The translations under genes were made by a program, and so were the position numbers. From Rhodobacteraceae bacterium F11138 (GTDB lineage Bacteria; Pseudomonadota; Alphaproteobacteria; Rhodobacterales; Rhodobacteraceae), in contig JAEKDP010000005.1 of assembly GCA_016521575.1 (NCBI GenBank), forward strand, positions 124,001 through 188,000: a DNA stretch of 64,000 bases. The letters run 5' to 3'. Below are positions 43,253-52,719 of this stretch, one piece after another (positions within the stretch are counted from its first letter, which is position 1; the number at the start of each line of letters is the position of its first letter). The notes under the pieces were generated by a model. The model was not told the origin of the DNA and searched no databases. It was given only the letters and a program-made list of their open reading frames with translations.

Positions 43253-44224
43253 ATGAGCGGTCTTCTGGCATTGCTGGATGATGTGGCGGCGATCGCCAAG
43301 GTGGCGGCGGCGTCGGTGGATGATGTCGCCGCAGCAGCTGGCAAGGCAGGCGCCAAAACGGCGGGCGTGATCATAGACGACGCGGCGGTGACACCCAAAT
43401 ATGTGCAGGGTTTCGCGCCCGCCCGTGAATTGCCGATCATCTGGCGTATCACGCGGGGATCGCTGTTCAACAAGCTGATCTTGCTGTTGCCGGTGGCGAT
43501 GCTGCTGGCAAATTTCGCGCCCTGGCTGATCACGCCGCTCTTGATGTTGGGCGGGTCTTATCTGTGTTTCGAAGGCGGTGAAAAGATCTTCCACGCCCTG
43601 TTTCCGCACGCCGATGCGCGTGTAGAGGCCGATATGTCGGTCAAGGATCCAGGCCATCTCGAAGAACAGAAAATCAAGGGTGCGATCAAGACAGATTTCA
43701 TCCTGTCCGCCGAAATCATGACCATCGCTCTGGCGGCGATAGAAGCCCCCAATGTCTGGATGCAGGCCGCGACCCTGGCAGTGGTTGCGGTGGGCGTGAC
43801 ATTGGCCGTCTACGGTTCGGTCGGCATCATCGTCAAGATGGACGACGTGGGGCTCTATGTGGCGCAGAATGCGCGCACCGGCATCGGCCGCGGCCTGGGG
43901 CGGGGTTTGGTCAAGGGGATGCCGCACCTGATGAAACTGCTGTCGGTGATCGGTACGGCCGCCATGCTTTGGGTGGGTGGCTCGATCATCGTTCACGGGC
44001 TTGACACCTTGGGGTGGCCCTGGCTGTACCATTCCATTCATGACATTTCCGTCGCTGTCGGCCTGCTGGTATCGCAGGACTGGACCGCCGTGGTCGAATG
44101 GGTTGCAACGGCCACAATGGACGGCCTGTTCGGTCTGGCATGGGGGCTGGTTCTGATCCCCCTGGCGACAAGGCTGGTCGGCCCCGTCTTGCAGGCCGTG
44201 CGCGGCAAGGACAAAGCGGTGTAG
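43253..44224 (+). CDS. DUF808 (YedI-like) membrane protein
   Basis: 323 residues. The N-terminus MSGLLALLDDVAAIAKVAAA with SVDDVAAAAGKAGAKTAGVI and the stretch VTPKYVQGFAPARELPIIW are typical of the DUF808 family. Several membrane helices follow (about 78-110, 165-205, 235-260 and 280-320). Function unknown; sometimes annotated as an inner-membrane transporter. A ggcaaggg stretch precedes the ATG at 43253. Confidence 0.8.
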   Translation: MSGLLALLDDVAAIAKVAAASVDDVAAAAGKAGAKTAGVIIDDAAVTPKYVQGFAPARELPIIWRITRGSLFNKLILLLPVAMLLANFAPWLITPLLMLGGSYLCFEGGEKIFHALFPHADARVEADMSVKDPGHLEEQKIKGAIKTDFILSAEIMTIALAAIEAPNVWMQAATLAVVAVGVTLAVYGSVGIIVKMDDVGLYVAQNARTGIGRGLGRGLVKGMPHLMKLLSVIGTAAMLWVGGSIIVHGLDTLGWPWLYHSIHDISVAVGLLVSQDWTAVVEWVATATMDGLFGLAWGLVLIPLATRLVGPVLQAVRGKDKAV

Positions 44225-44299
44225 TTTTGACGCGAGGTAACGGGTGGTCGACGGGGCGGGCGCTGCTAGGGTCCGGTCACGCCTGTGAGGAGACCGGAT

Positions 44300-45100
44300 A
44301 TGAGCGGCAAAACCCTTTCCCAGATCCTTGATACCGCGGAAGAAACTGCAACCGGCCCTCGGTTCGACGTGCCCGAGAACTGGAAGCAGGGGCGCACGGC
44401 CTATGGCGGGTTCACTTCGGCCCTGATGCTGGCGGCGGCCCGCGGGCGAACCACGGATCTGCCCCCGCTGCGCTCGGCATTGATCAATTTTACAGCCCCG
44501 GTTTCCGCATCGCCAGAGTTCGTGGTCGAAACCTTTCGCCAGGGGCGCAATGTCACCACCGTGAATGTACGCGCCCTGATCCAGCAACAGGTGGCGGCAC
44601 AGGGTACGTTTTCATTCGGTGTGGCACAGAACAGCCATGTGGCACAGGCCTGCCCTGCGCCAGCGGCGCAAACACCCGAACAGACCGCCCCCCTGTTTCC
44701 CCCCGAAATGCCGCGCCTTCCAGCGCAGTTCTTTGAGAATTTCGAAGCATGCAGGATCGAGGGGGATTTGCCTTTTGCCGGGGCCGAGCGCGGCTATCTG
44801 CGGGTTTGGGTGCGGTATCGCGATGCCGAAATGTGGGACCGGCCCGAAGCCCTGATCGGCATTGCCGATGTGCTGCCGCCGGCCGTGTTCCCCATATGCC
44901 GCAGGCCGGGGCCGAATTCGTCGATGACCTGGATCTGCAACTTCCTGTCCGGTGCGCCCGCGACCCGTGACGGTTGGTGGATGATGGAAACCGACCTGAC
45001 GGCGGCGCGGGACGGGTACAGTTCACAGGTCATGCGGGTCTGGAACACGGATGGCGAGTTGGTTGTCGAAGGTATGCAGTCGGTGGTGATTTTCGTGTAA
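44300..45100 (+). CDS. Acyl-CoA thioesterase, tandem hot-dog (TesB-like)
   Basis: 266 residues forming two hot-dog folds: one up to about 115 (NWKQGRTAYGGFTSALMLAA, FTAPVSASPEFVVETFRQGR) and one after 140 (VWVRYRDAEMWDRPEALIGI to WWMMETDLTAARDGYSSQVM). It hydrolyses acyl-CoA esters. The ATG at 44300 follows gtgaggagacc; an in-frame ATG at 44285 is upstream of that site. Confidence 0.8.
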   Translation: MSGKTLSQILDTAEETATGPRFDVPENWKQGRTAYGGFTSALMLAAARGRTTDLPPLRSALINFTAPVSASPEFVVETFRQGRNVTTVNVRALIQQQVAAQGTFSFGVAQNSHVAQACPAPAAQTPEQTAPLFPPEMPRLPAQFFENFEACRIEGDLPFAGAERGYLRVWVRYRDAEMWDRPEALIGIADVLPPAVFPICRRPGPNSSMTWICNFLSGAPATRDGWWMMETDLTAARDGYSSQVMRVWNTDGELVVEGMQSVVIFV

Positions 45101-45124
45101 GCTGCAAACCGCGTCCGCCACGCA

Positions 45125-45153
45125 AAAGCCCCGACCGCATCGGCCGGGGCTTT
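45125..45153. terminator. Bidirectional terminator between thioesterase and tkt
   Basis: AAAGCCCCG (45125-45133) pairs with CGGGGCTTT (45145-45153), with inner CCG/CGG pairing. It lies between convergent stops at 45100 and 45176. Confidence 0.85.
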
Positions 45154-45175
45154 GTCGTTTCGGTGCCAGGCCGTC

Positions 45176-47194
45176 TTAGCCCAGCAATTCCTTGACCTTG
45201 GCCACGGTGGCGTCGGCGGTGATGCCGAATTTCTCGAACAGTTCTTCGGCCGGGGCCGAGGCACCGAAGCTGTCCATGCCGATAAATCCGGCCTTGGCTT
45301 CGCGGCCGCGTTCGCCCAGCAACCAGCGGTCCCAGCCCTGGCGCACGGCGGCTTCGATGCCGACCCGGACCGGACCGGCGGGCAGAACCTTGCGGCGATA
45401 GGCTTCGTCCTGTGCGGCGAACAGTTCCATGCAGGGCATCGAAACCACACGCGTGCCGATGCCTTGTCCTTCGAGGATGTCGCGCGCTTCCAGCGCGACA
45501 GACACTTCGGATCCGGTGGCGATCAGGATCACCTGGCGTTTGCGCACGGTGTCAGCCAGAACATAGGCCCCCTGGGCGGTCAGGTTCTTCTGCTTGTGCT
45601 CCAAGCGGACGGTCGGCAGGCTCTGACGGGTCAACGACAGCACGCTGGGCGTTTGCTTGCTGCTCAGAGCCAGTTCCCAGGCTTCGGCGGTTTCAATCGT
45701 GTCGGCGGGGCGGAACACCCATGTGTTCGGGGTCGAGCGGCTGATCGCCAGATGCTCGACGGGCTGATGGGTCGGGCCGTCTTCGCCCAGACCGATACTG
45801 TCATGGGTCATCACGAACACGGTGGGGATTTTCATCAACGCGGCCAGACGCATCGACGGGCGCGCATAGTCGGTGAAACACATGAAAGTGCCGCCATAGG
45901 GACGCACTCCGCCATGCAGGGCCATGCCGTTCATCGCTGCGGCCATGCCATGCTCACGGATGCCGTAATAGATATACCGACCCTTGCGGTTGTCGGTGTC
46001 AAAGACACCCAGATCGCCGGTCTTCGTATTGTTTGACCCGGTCAGATCGGCGCTGCCGCCCACGGTTTCGGGCATGACCGGATTGATCACTTCCAGCAGC
46101 ATTTCGCTGGCTTTGCGGGTGGCGACCTTGGGGGCGGCTTCGGAACTCTGTTTCTTCAGCGCCCGGATCGTGGCCGCGAACCGTTTGGGCACGTCGCCCG
46201 CAAGGATGCGGTTGAATTCGGCCTGACGCCGATCGGACAAAGAGCCAAGCCGGGCTTCCCATTCCGCGCGCGCGCGGGCACCACGGGCCCCGATCTCTTC
46301 CCAGGCGGATTTCACGTCTTCGGGAACAACGAAGGGCCCCGTGGTCCAGCCATAGGCCTGTTTGGCGGCCGCCAGTTGTTCGGGATCTGTCAGCGCGCCG
46401 TGACCCTTTGAGGTATCCTGAGCCGCGTGGCCCAGTGCAATGTGGGTCTTGCAGGCGATCATCGAGGGTTTGTTCGCTGATTTGGCTTTGGTCAGCGCGG
46501 CGTCGATGGCGGCGGGATCGTGGCCGTCAATTTCAATCACCTGCCAACCGGCGGCCTTGAAGCGCATGACCTGATTTGTGCTGTCGGACAGTTCGACAGA
46601 GCCGTCGATGGTGATGTTGTTGTTGTCCCAAAGCACGATCAGCTTGCCCAGCCGGTGACGTCCGGCCAGGCCGATGGCTTCCTGGCTGACACCCTCCATC
46701 AGGCAGCCATCGCCGGCGATGACATAGGTGTGGTGATCCACGATCTTCTTGCCGAAACGTGCGCGCTGAATCTCTTCGGCGATCGCAAAGCCAACCGCAT
46801 TGGAAATGCCCTGACCCAGCGGGCCGGTCGTGGTTTCGATGCCCGATGCGTGACCATATTCCGGGTGGCCGGCGGTGCGCGCACCCCACTGGCGGAAATT
46901 CTTGATCTCCTCGATGGTCATGTCGGCATAACCGGTCAGATGCAGCAGCGAATACAACAGCATCGAACCATGCCCTGCCGACAGGATGAACCGGTCGCGA
47001 TCGGGCCAGTCCGGCGCACTGGCGTCAAACTTGAGGTGGTTCTGAAACAGGACCGTGGCAACATCCGCCATGCCCATGGGCATGCCGGAATGCCCGGAAT
47101 TGGCGGCATGAACCGCATCCAGTGTCAGGGCGCGGATGGCCGTGGCCTTGGTCCAGTGATCGGGGTTCGCGGTGCGCAGGGCGTTGAGATCCAC
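45176..47194 (-). CDS. tkt: Transketolase
   Basis: 672 residues, the usual length. TPP site [18 protein letters not shown] ... [10 protein letters not shown] (about 157-193), substrate His residues in [17 protein letters not shown] (about 29-45), the Glu region [17 protein letters not shown] near 412 and [14 protein letters not shown] near 463. It transfers two-carbon units in the pentose phosphate pathway. The start is a GTG at 47194 after gaggaaa; longer ATG-start readings add unrelated residues. It is distinct from the E1-like TPP enzyme at 12989. Confidence 0.92.
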   Translation of the reverse strand: MDLNALRTANPDHWTKATAIRALTLDAVHAANSGHSGMPMGMADVATVLFQNHLKFDASAPDWPDRDRFILSAGHGSMLLYSLLHLTGYADMTIEEIKNFRQWGARTAGHPEYGHASGIETTTGPLGQGISNAVGFAIAEEIQRARFGKKIVDHHTYVIAGDGCLMEGVSQEAIGLAGRHRLGKLIVLWDNNNITIDGSVELSDSTNQVMRFKAAGWQVIEIDGHDPAAIDAALTKAKSANKPSMIACKTHIALGHAAQDTSKGHGALTDPEQLAAAKQAYGWTTGPFVVPEDVKSAWEEIGARGARARAEWEARLGSLSDRRQAEFNRILAGDVPKRFAATIRALKKQSSEAAPKVATRKASEMLLEVINPVMPETVGGSADLTGSNNTKTGDLGVFDTDNRKGRYIYYGIREHGMAAAMNGMALHGGVRPYGGTFMCFTDYARPSMRLAALMKIPTVFVMTHDSIGLGEDGPTHQPVEHLAISRSTPNTWVFRPADTIETAEAWELALSSKQTPSVLSLTRQSLPTVRLEHKQKNLTAQGAYVLADTVRKRQVILIATGSEVSVALEARDILEGQGIGTRVVSMPCMELFAAQDEAYRRKVLPAGPVRVGIEAAVRQGWDRWLLGERGREAKAGFIGMDSFGASAPAEELFEKFGITADATVAKVKELLG

Positions 47195-47470
47195 GGGGCA
47201 TTTCCTCTGTCTGTTCCGCAGCAAAAGGCGGCAATTGGCCTGCTGAATATCAGTCGCACCCCAAAGATCAAGCGTCCGCGCCTGGCAATGGTCGTGCCAT
47301 ATCAGGTCTGAGCGCCAAGTTGTTGAAAGCAAAGGATGGGAAATTTGCACAGCCGCGGGCTAGACTGTTACCAATTGTTCATGGATATCCGATTCGTCCG
47401 TATGTTCCGCTCAGGGGGGTGGCGGTATGGAGTCGGTGATCAAATGGTACCGCACGAAAAGGTAAGGCGC

Positions 47471-48004
47471 ATGAGCCAGATCGAAGAATTGCACGGTCGT
47501 ATCACAGCCGCGATGGAACGGATCGGCAACGGGGTGTCCGTTCTGGCGGAACGTCCGGTTGCGGCGGGGCCCGATCCCGCGATGGTCCAGGCGCTGGAGG
47601 AAGAGCAGCTTGCCAATGCCCAGCTGCAAGAACGCCTGCGCAGCCTGAAGGCACGTCACGACGAGGAAATGGCAGCCATCCAGGCCGAACTTGAGAATTC
47701 GACACAGGTTCAGGCGTTGCGGGACGAACTGGCGGCGCAGAACGACACATTGCGGCGACTGGACCAGGAGGTCCAGCGATTGCGGGCCGCCAACGACCAG
47801 CTGCGCCAGAGTAACGCGGCCTTGCGCACCGCCAATGAAAACGGCCTGGGCGATCCCGAGTTGATCAACACGGCGATGCGGGCCGAACTGGAAGGGCTGC
47901 GCGCCGCCCGGGCCACTGAAGTGGCCGAAATCGGGGCTGTCCTGGCCAAGTTGGAACCGCTGTTGGCGGGAACGGCCGAAACCGGTCTGAAAGAGGAAGT
48001 GTGA
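47471..48004 (+). CDS. Coiled-coil protein encoded with zapA
   Basis: 177 residues, almost all heptad-like: ALEEEQLANAQLQERLRSLK, RRLDQEVQRLRAANDQLRQS and on to about residue 150. A long coiled coil directly before ZapA, with its stop overlapping the zapA start (GTGATG), suggests a partner role at the division ring, perhaps like the ZapB-type coiled-coil proteins. That role is inferred from neighbourhood only. The ATG at 47471 follows aaaggtaaggcgc. Confidence 0.65.
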   Translation: MSQIEELHGRITAAMERIGNGVSVLAERPVAAGPDPAMVQALEEEQLANAQLQERLRSLKARHDEEMAAIQAELENSTQVQALRDELAAQNDTLRRLDQEVQRLRAANDQLRQSNAALRTANENGLGDPELINTAMRAELEGLRAARATEVAEIGAVLAKLEPLLAGTAETGLKEEV

Positions 48005-48399
48005 TGCCTGAAGTAACCATCAAGATCGGCGGGCGCGGTTTCGAAGTCTCTTGTCAGGAGGGTGAGGAAAGCTATCTGCACGCGGCGGCCAAGATGCTGG
48101 ATGACGAAGCGCAGGTGCTCTCGGATCAGATCGGGCGGATGCCCGAGGCCCGAATGCTTTTGATGGCCGGGCTTATGCTGGCCGACAAGACGGCGGCTGG
48201 CGAAGATCGGATCAAGGAAGTCGAAGCCCAGTTGGCACAATGCACCGCCGAGTTGGAGCAGTTGCGTCAGGCACCGGGTCCGGAACCCGAACGGATCGAG
48301 GTCCCCGTCGTGCCGCCGGCTGTCACCGACACATTGGCCGAACTCGCGGCGCGCGCGGAATCCCTGGCCGCGAAGGTCGAGGAACACAGTCAAGCCTAA
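48004..48399 (+). CDS. zapA: Cell division protein ZapA
   Basis: 131 residues. The ZapA head domain (PEVTIKIGGRGFEVSCQEGE, ESYLHAAAKMLDDEAQVLSD) is followed by a coiled-coil tail (IKEVEAQLAQCTAELEQLRQ). ZapA bundles FtsZ filaments at midcell. The tail is longer than in E. coli ZapA (109 residues). A palindromic repeat starts right after its stop. Confidence 0.85.
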   Translation: MPEVTIKIGGRGFEVSCQEGEESYLHAAAKMLDDEAQVLSDQIGRMPEARMLLMAGLMLADKTAAGEDRIKEVEAQLAQCTAELEQLRQAPGPEPERIEVPVVPPAVTDTLAELAARAESLAAKVEEHSQA

Positions 48400-48400
48400 C

Positions 48401-48497
48401 GCGTTCCGGCTTTATCCTGATCTATCCCGTATCGCCTATCGCGTTGAAATCTTTGATTTCAGGCATCGAAAGTGATGCAGGTCCAAGGCGGATCGCT
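48401..48497. repeat. 97-bp palindromic repeat, copy B
   Basis: Begins GCGTTCCGGCTTTATC two bases after the zapA stop and ends CAAGGCGGATCGCT. It aligns with copy A (34076-34173) over its whole length with about one mismatch in four. Inner pairing GAAATC TTT GATTTC is seen here, different from copy A. Confidence 0.65.
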
Positions 48498-48517
48498 CTA
48501 ACCGGGGTGCATCCACG

Positions 48518-48554
48518 AAAAAGCCCGCTTCGGCAGAACCGGAGCGGGCTTTTC
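48518..48554. terminator. Bidirectional terminator between zapA and grxD
   Basis: AAAAGCCCGCT pairs with AGCGGGCTTTT (48519-48553), with inner CGG/CCG pairing. It lies between convergent stops. Confidence 0.85.
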
Positions 48555-48578
48555 TGTCTTTGCAGCTGCGGTCTGCAA

Positions 48579-48941
48579 TCAGCCGTTGGCTTCGCGGATC
48601 TTGTCTGCGGCGTCCTTGTCATAGGCGACACCGTTGGTTTCAAACAGTGTATCCAGTTCGCCGGACAGGGTCATTTCAGTGATGATATCGCATCCGCCGA
48701 CGAACTCGCCTTTCACATAAAGCTGCGGCACAGTCGGCCAGTCTGAAAAATCCTTGATGCCCTGACGAATCGCTTCGTCAGCCAGTACGTTTACATCGGA
48801 ATAATCTACGCCCATGTAGTTCAGCACCCCGGCGACGCGGCTGGAGTACCCGCATTGGGGCATTTCCTTGGTGCCTTTCATGTAAAGCACCACATCGTTG
48901 TTGCTGATCGTCTCTTTAATCTGTGCGGCGGTGTCGCTCAT
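48579..48941 (-). CDS. grxD: Monothiol glutaredoxin (Grx4/GrxD type) with CGYS active site
   Basis: 120 residues. It matches monothiol glutaredoxins that carry [2Fe-2S] clusters and hand them on (NNDVVLYMKGTKEMPQCGYS, NVLADEAIRQGIKDFSDWPT, YVKGEFVGGCDIITEM). The usual CGFS active site is CGYS here (Phe to Tyr, codon TAC). The cluster-ligating Cys and the GSH-binding WPTVPQLY and GGCD motifs are intact. A BolA gene lies 26 bases upstream on the same strand, and Grx-BolA pairs form joint Fe-S complexes, so they probably work together. Confidence 0.88.
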   Translation of the reverse strand: MSDTAAQIKETISNNDVVLYMKGTKEMPQCGYSSRVAGVLNYMGVDYSDVNVLADEAIRQGIKDFSDWPTVPQLYVKGEFVGGCDIITEMTLSGELDTLFETNGVAYDKDAADKIREANG

Positions 48942-48967
48942 GTCGCTAATCCTTTGTATCTCTGGTC

Positions 48968-49210
48968 TTATTCCGGGGCTCTGGTGGTCAGGGCCAGCGC
49001 ATGCAAATCACCGCTGGGTCCGTCCATCTTGCCCTTGAGAGCCGCATAGACCGCGCGTTGCTGTTGCACCCGGTTCTGACCGCGAAAGCTGGCGTCGATG
49101 ACTTCGGCGGCATAGTGATTGCCGTCCCCGGCCAGATCGGTGACGGTGATCTTGGCGTCGGGGAAACTGGCGCGGATCAACTCTTCGATCTCGTGGGCTT
49201 GCATGGCCAT
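48968..49210 (-). CDS. BolA/IbaG-family protein
   Basis: 80 residues, short as in the IbaG/BolA2-like group. ELIRASFPDAKITVTDLAGD leads to GNHYAAEVIDASFRGQNRVQ and QQRAVYAALKGKMDGPSGDL HALALTTRAPE, with the conserved helix-turn DNA-like loop and the C-terminal HALAL containing the cluster-ligand His. It sits directly before the monothiol glutaredoxin, its usual partner in sensing or delivering Fe-S clusters. Confidence 0.88.
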   Translation of the reverse strand: MAMQAHEIEELIRASFPDAKITVTDLAGDGNHYAAEVIDASFRGQNRVQQQRAVYAALKGKMDGPSGDLHALALTTRAPE

Positions 49211-49300
49211 GGCGGTGCTTTCTTTGGCTGTGTTGCAGCAGATGTAGGACGGTCACGCAAGACGTGCAAGGGTGCCGCCACAGGATTCGGGTTGACGGGT

Positions 49301-51460
49301 TCAGACCACCTGTTCCGCAAAGGCGCTGCGGTAGAGCCGCGACAACTCGGCCAGAGGCGCCGACGCATTGCCGATCCAGACGGCGTCGCCGGTAAAACGT
49401 CCGACGGATGTGATTGTCACGCCGGCCTGACCGGCTGCAATCATCAGTGCCTCTGCCTGGTCGAAATTGCAGGCAACCAGATAGCGCGCCTGATCCTCGC
49501 CGAACAGAAAACTGGTCGTGGCTTCGTCCAGCTGCACGCCGACGCCGGCCCGTTCCGCGAGCTCGAACGCCGCCAGCGCCAGCCCGCCATCGGACAGATC
49601 GGTGCAGGCCTTGATGAATTCACGATTGGCACGAATGAACGCGCCGTTGCGTTTTTCAGCGTCCAGGTCGACTGCGGGGGCATCGCCTTCCTCGCGGTTG
49701 AAGACTTCGGCCAACAATGCGGATTGGCCCAGATGGCCCTCGGTTTCGCCAATCAGCAATGCCACATGGCCTTCGCGGACCTCGTCACCGATCATGTCAT
49801 CGACATGATCCAACAGCCCGACCGCACCGATGGTCGGGGTTGGCAGGATGCCGGTGCCATCGGTTTCGTTGTACAGCGACACGTTGCCCGACACGATCGG
49901 CATGTCCAGGACGCTGCATGCCTCGCCGATGCCTTGGATCGCGCCGACGAACTGGCCCATGATTTCCGGCTTTTCCGGGTTGCCGAAATTCAGGTTGTCG
50001 GTGCTGGCCAGCGGCCGCGCCCCGACGGCGGTCAGATTGCGATAGGCTTCGGCGACAGCCTGTTTGCCGCCTTCGACCGGATTGGCCCGCACATATCGCG
50101 GCGTGACATCCGAGGTGAAGGCCAGTGCCTTGTCTGTGCCATGTACGCGGACGATCCCAGACCCCAAGCCCGGGGTGCGGGCGGTATCGGCCATGACCAT
50201 CGTGTCATATTGTTCATATACCCACTGTTTGGCGGCATAGTTGGGCGAAGCGAGAAGGGCGCGCAACCCGTCCACCGGATCGATCTGCGGCACCTCTGCC
50301 AGGGGTTCGGCGGGCGGTGTCGGTTCCCAGGGACGGTCATATTCCGGGGCCGATCCCGACAGGGTGGCCAGCGGCAAGTCGGCCATGATCTGCCCGTTGT
50401 GTTCGATCACGAACCTGTCTTCGGCGATGGTTTCGCCGACGATGGCGAAATCCAGATCCCATTTCTCGAACACGGCCCGGGCTTCGGCTTCTTTTTCCGG
50501 GCGCAGGACCATGAGCATGCGTTCCTGGCTTTCGGACAGCATCATTTCATAAGCGGTCATATTCGGTTCGCGCTGCGGCACGGCGTTCAGGTTCAAGCGC
50601 ACGCCCAGACCACCCTTGTCGCCCATTTCGACCGCAGAGCAGGTCAGGCCGGCGGCGCCCATGTCCTGAATGGAAATCACCGCGCCGGTTTGCATCAGTT
50701 CAAGCGTTGCTTCCATCAGACGTTTTTCGGTGAACGGGTCGCCGACCTGCACGGTCGGGCGTTTTTCCTCGATCGTGTCGTCGAATTCGGCACTGGCCAT
50801 TGTCGCTCCGCCGACACCATCGCGCCCGGTTTTTGCGCCGAGATAAACGACCGGCATGCCAACGCCAGATGCGGCGGAATAGAAAATGCCGTCCGTCTGC
50901 GCCAGCCCGGCGGCAAAGGCGTTGACCAGGCAATTGCCGTTATAGGCCGGATGAAACCGGACTTCGCCGCCGACGGTGGGCACGCCAAAGCAGTTGCCAT
51001 AGCCACCGATACCTTCGACCACGCCATTGACCAGCCGCCGGGTCTTGGGGTGGTCCGGTTCGCCGAACGACAGGGAATTCATCGCGGCAATGGGTCGGGC
51101 CCCCATGGTGAAGACATCGCGCAGAATGCCGCCAACCCCTGTCGCCGCGCCCTGATAGGGTTCGATATAGCTGGGGTGGTTGTGGCTTTCCATCTTGAAG
51201 ACCACGGCCTGCCCATCGCCGATGTCCACGATGCCGGCGTTTTCGCCGGGTCCGCAGATCACCTGGGGACCGTCGGTTGGAAGGGTGCGCAGCCATTTCT
51301 TGGACGACTTGTATGAGCAATGTTCGTTCCACATCGCCGAGAAGATCCCGAGTTCGGTGAAGCTGGGCGTGCGTCCGATGATTTCGAGAATGCGTTCGTA
51401 TTCATCCGGGCTCAGCCCGTGGCTTTGGATCAGCTCGGGCGTGATGGCTGGCTCTTGCAT
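49301..51460 (-). CDS. purL: Phosphoribosylformylglycinamidine synthase subunit PurL (small type)
   Basis: 719 residues, the length of the small PurL that works with separate PurQ and PurS. Motifs include [20 protein letters not shown] near 85-104, [20 protein letters not shown] after it, [20 protein letters not shown] near 225, [18 protein letters not shown] near 250 and the second half [20 protein letters not shown] near 480. It makes formylglycinamidine ribonucleotide in purine synthesis. The stop is about 90 bases before the BolA start. Confidence 0.92.
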   Translation of the reverse strand: MQEPAITPELIQSHGLSPDEYERILEIIGRTPSFTELGIFSAMWNEHCSYKSSKKWLRTLPTDGPQVICGPGENAGIVDIGDGQAVVFKMESHNHPSYIEPYQGAATGVGGILRDVFTMGARPIAAMNSLSFGEPDHPKTRRLVNGVVEGIGGYGNCFGVPTVGGEVRFHPAYNGNCLVNAFAAGLAQTDGIFYSAASGVGMPVVYLGAKTGRDGVGGATMASAEFDDTIEEKRPTVQVGDPFTEKRLMEATLELMQTGAVISIQDMGAAGLTCSAVEMGDKGGLGVRLNLNAVPQREPNMTAYEMMLSESQERMLMVLRPEKEAEARAVFEKWDLDFAIVGETIAEDRFVIEHNGQIMADLPLATLSGSAPEYDRPWEPTPPAEPLAEVPQIDPVDGLRALLASPNYAAKQWVYEQYDTMVMADTARTPGLGSGIVRVHGTDKALAFTSDVTPRYVRANPVEGGKQAVAEAYRNLTAVGARPLASTDNLNFGNPEKPEIMGQFVGAIQGIGEACSVLDMPIVSGNVSLYNETDGTGILPTPTIGAVGLLDHVDDMIGDEVREGHVALLIGETEGHLGQSALLAEVFNREEGDAPAVDLDAEKRNGAFIRANREFIKACTDLSDGGLALAAFELAERAGVGVQLDEATTSFLFGEDQARYLVACNFDQAEALMIAAGQAGVTITSVGRFTGDAVWIGNASAPLAELSRLYRSAFAEQVV

Positions 51461-51543
51461 GATGCGTGGATTTCCCCAGTAACGGCAGTTGCGCCGCTTT
51501 TAGGCCAAGCGCACGGTCGGGGGAAGGGCAAAGCGGCGGTCGA

Positions 51544-52656
51544 TCAGAACCGTTGGCCGACATAGACGTTCAGCAGTTCGTCGCCCTGGTCGTTGATCGA
51601 GCCGTCAATCGAAAGATCGACCGGATACTTGGTCGAAACACGATACCGCACGCCGATGCCTGCGGCGCTGTGCCTGCCCGCGTCATGCAGGGTCGCCAGA
51701 CTGTCGCCGGTCCAGCCGATCCCGGCGAACATCACCGCGCCCAGGCGCTTGGTCATGGTCCGGCGATATTCGACTTGGGCCGAAACCAGCCGGTCGGCCA
51801 GATATTCGGTCGAGGAAAAGCCGCGGAACGCATCAGTACCGCCCAGCGAACATTGATCGAAGAATGGAGTTTCCTGCGATGTCGCGCATCCGGCAAGACG
51901 CCCGGCCAGAACCCCGGCAGACCCCAGCGGCGTGTACATGTCGAACGTGGCGACTGCCTTGTCATAACGGCGCGAAATTCCCTGTACTGTCCAACCATGT
52001 GAAGCCTCGAAATAGAGATCGGTTCCTTGCGTCGGATACAGGGAATCATCGCGCCGGTCGAATTGCGCCGTCAGGCCAAACTTCATCAGTTTCAGTTCGC
52101 GATCCCTGTCCAGAAACGCGGGCAGGGCGGGGCCGCCGGTTCTGTTCAGGCTCAGGGAGGATTCAAGATAGCTCAACGCGCCGCCGAACGACAGTTGCGG
52201 GGTCACGCCATAAGCCAGGCTGAGCCGCGCCAGATTTCCCTTTTGCCGGATCGGCAGCTTGCCCAGCCCGGTATAGAGATCATAATTCACATTGGCGGTC
52301 CCGAAAAAGGACGCAAACAGCCAGCGGTTGTCGGCAGAGGCGAAATTCAGCGCGCCGCCATAGGCTTCGCTGCCATTGTCCGAACGCAGCGCGCCGAAGC
52401 CCAGCCCCGATGGTTTGGTCGCGCCGTTTGACGTGAACAGATATCCCGCACCCAGCACCAGCCCCGACCCGACGGTGGGGTTCGAAAACGGAATGGGCAC
52501 GGCAATGAAGGATCCATCCCTGACCCCCGATATGGCGGCAGACGCGGGATCTGAAATCGTCCCCAGATTGGCTTCGATCTGGTTGGCCCGCCCGGGCCCG
52601 GTGCAAATCTGGCACAGGACCAACAGGACCAGAGCCGGAACATAACCGCATTTCAT
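51544..52656 (-). CDS. Omp85/BamA-type outer-membrane beta-barrel protein without POTRA domains
   Basis: 370 residues with a signal peptide (about 1-24). The sequence is a run of amphipathic strands and closes with the C-terminal aromatic residue (YVGQRF) of outer-membrane barrels. LGGTDAFRGFSSTEY near 285 is the conserved loop-6 RGF motif of the Omp85 superfamily. There is no room for POTRA repeats, so it is a surface-antigen-like stand-alone barrel and not BamA itself. Function unknown. Confidence 0.75.
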   Translation of the reverse strand: MKCGYVPALVLLVLCQICTGPGRANQIEANLGTISDPASAAISGVRDGSFIAVPIPFSNPTVGSGLVLGAGYLFTSNGATKPSGLGFGALRSDNGSEAYGGALNFASADNRWLFASFFGTANVNYDLYTGLGKLPIRQKGNLARLSLAYGVTPQLSFGGALSYLESSLSLNRTGGPALPAFLDRDRELKLMKFGLTAQFDRRDDSLYPTQGTDLYFEASHGWTVQGISRRYDKAVATFDMYTPLGSAGVLAGRLAGCATSQETPFFDQCSLGGTDAFRGFSSTEYLADRLVSAQVEYRRTMTKRLGAVMFAGIGWTGDSLATLHDAGRHSAAGIGVRYRVSTKYPVDLSIDGSINDQGDELLNVYVGQRF

Positions 52657-52719
52657 ACGTGATTCTCCGGTCGTATGCGTGCCGATTCTGATGGGATCAG
52701 TCCCGTGCGCGAGAGGGTG

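Noticed and set aside
48400-48560. 6S RNA gene after zapA
   Set aside because: The place is typical for ssrS in some proteobacteria, but the sequence is the palindromic repeat plus a terminator and shows no 6S-like central bubble that I recognise.
49001-51316. 771-codon frame antisense to purL
   Set aside because: High-GC shadow frame; the purL frame carries all motifs.
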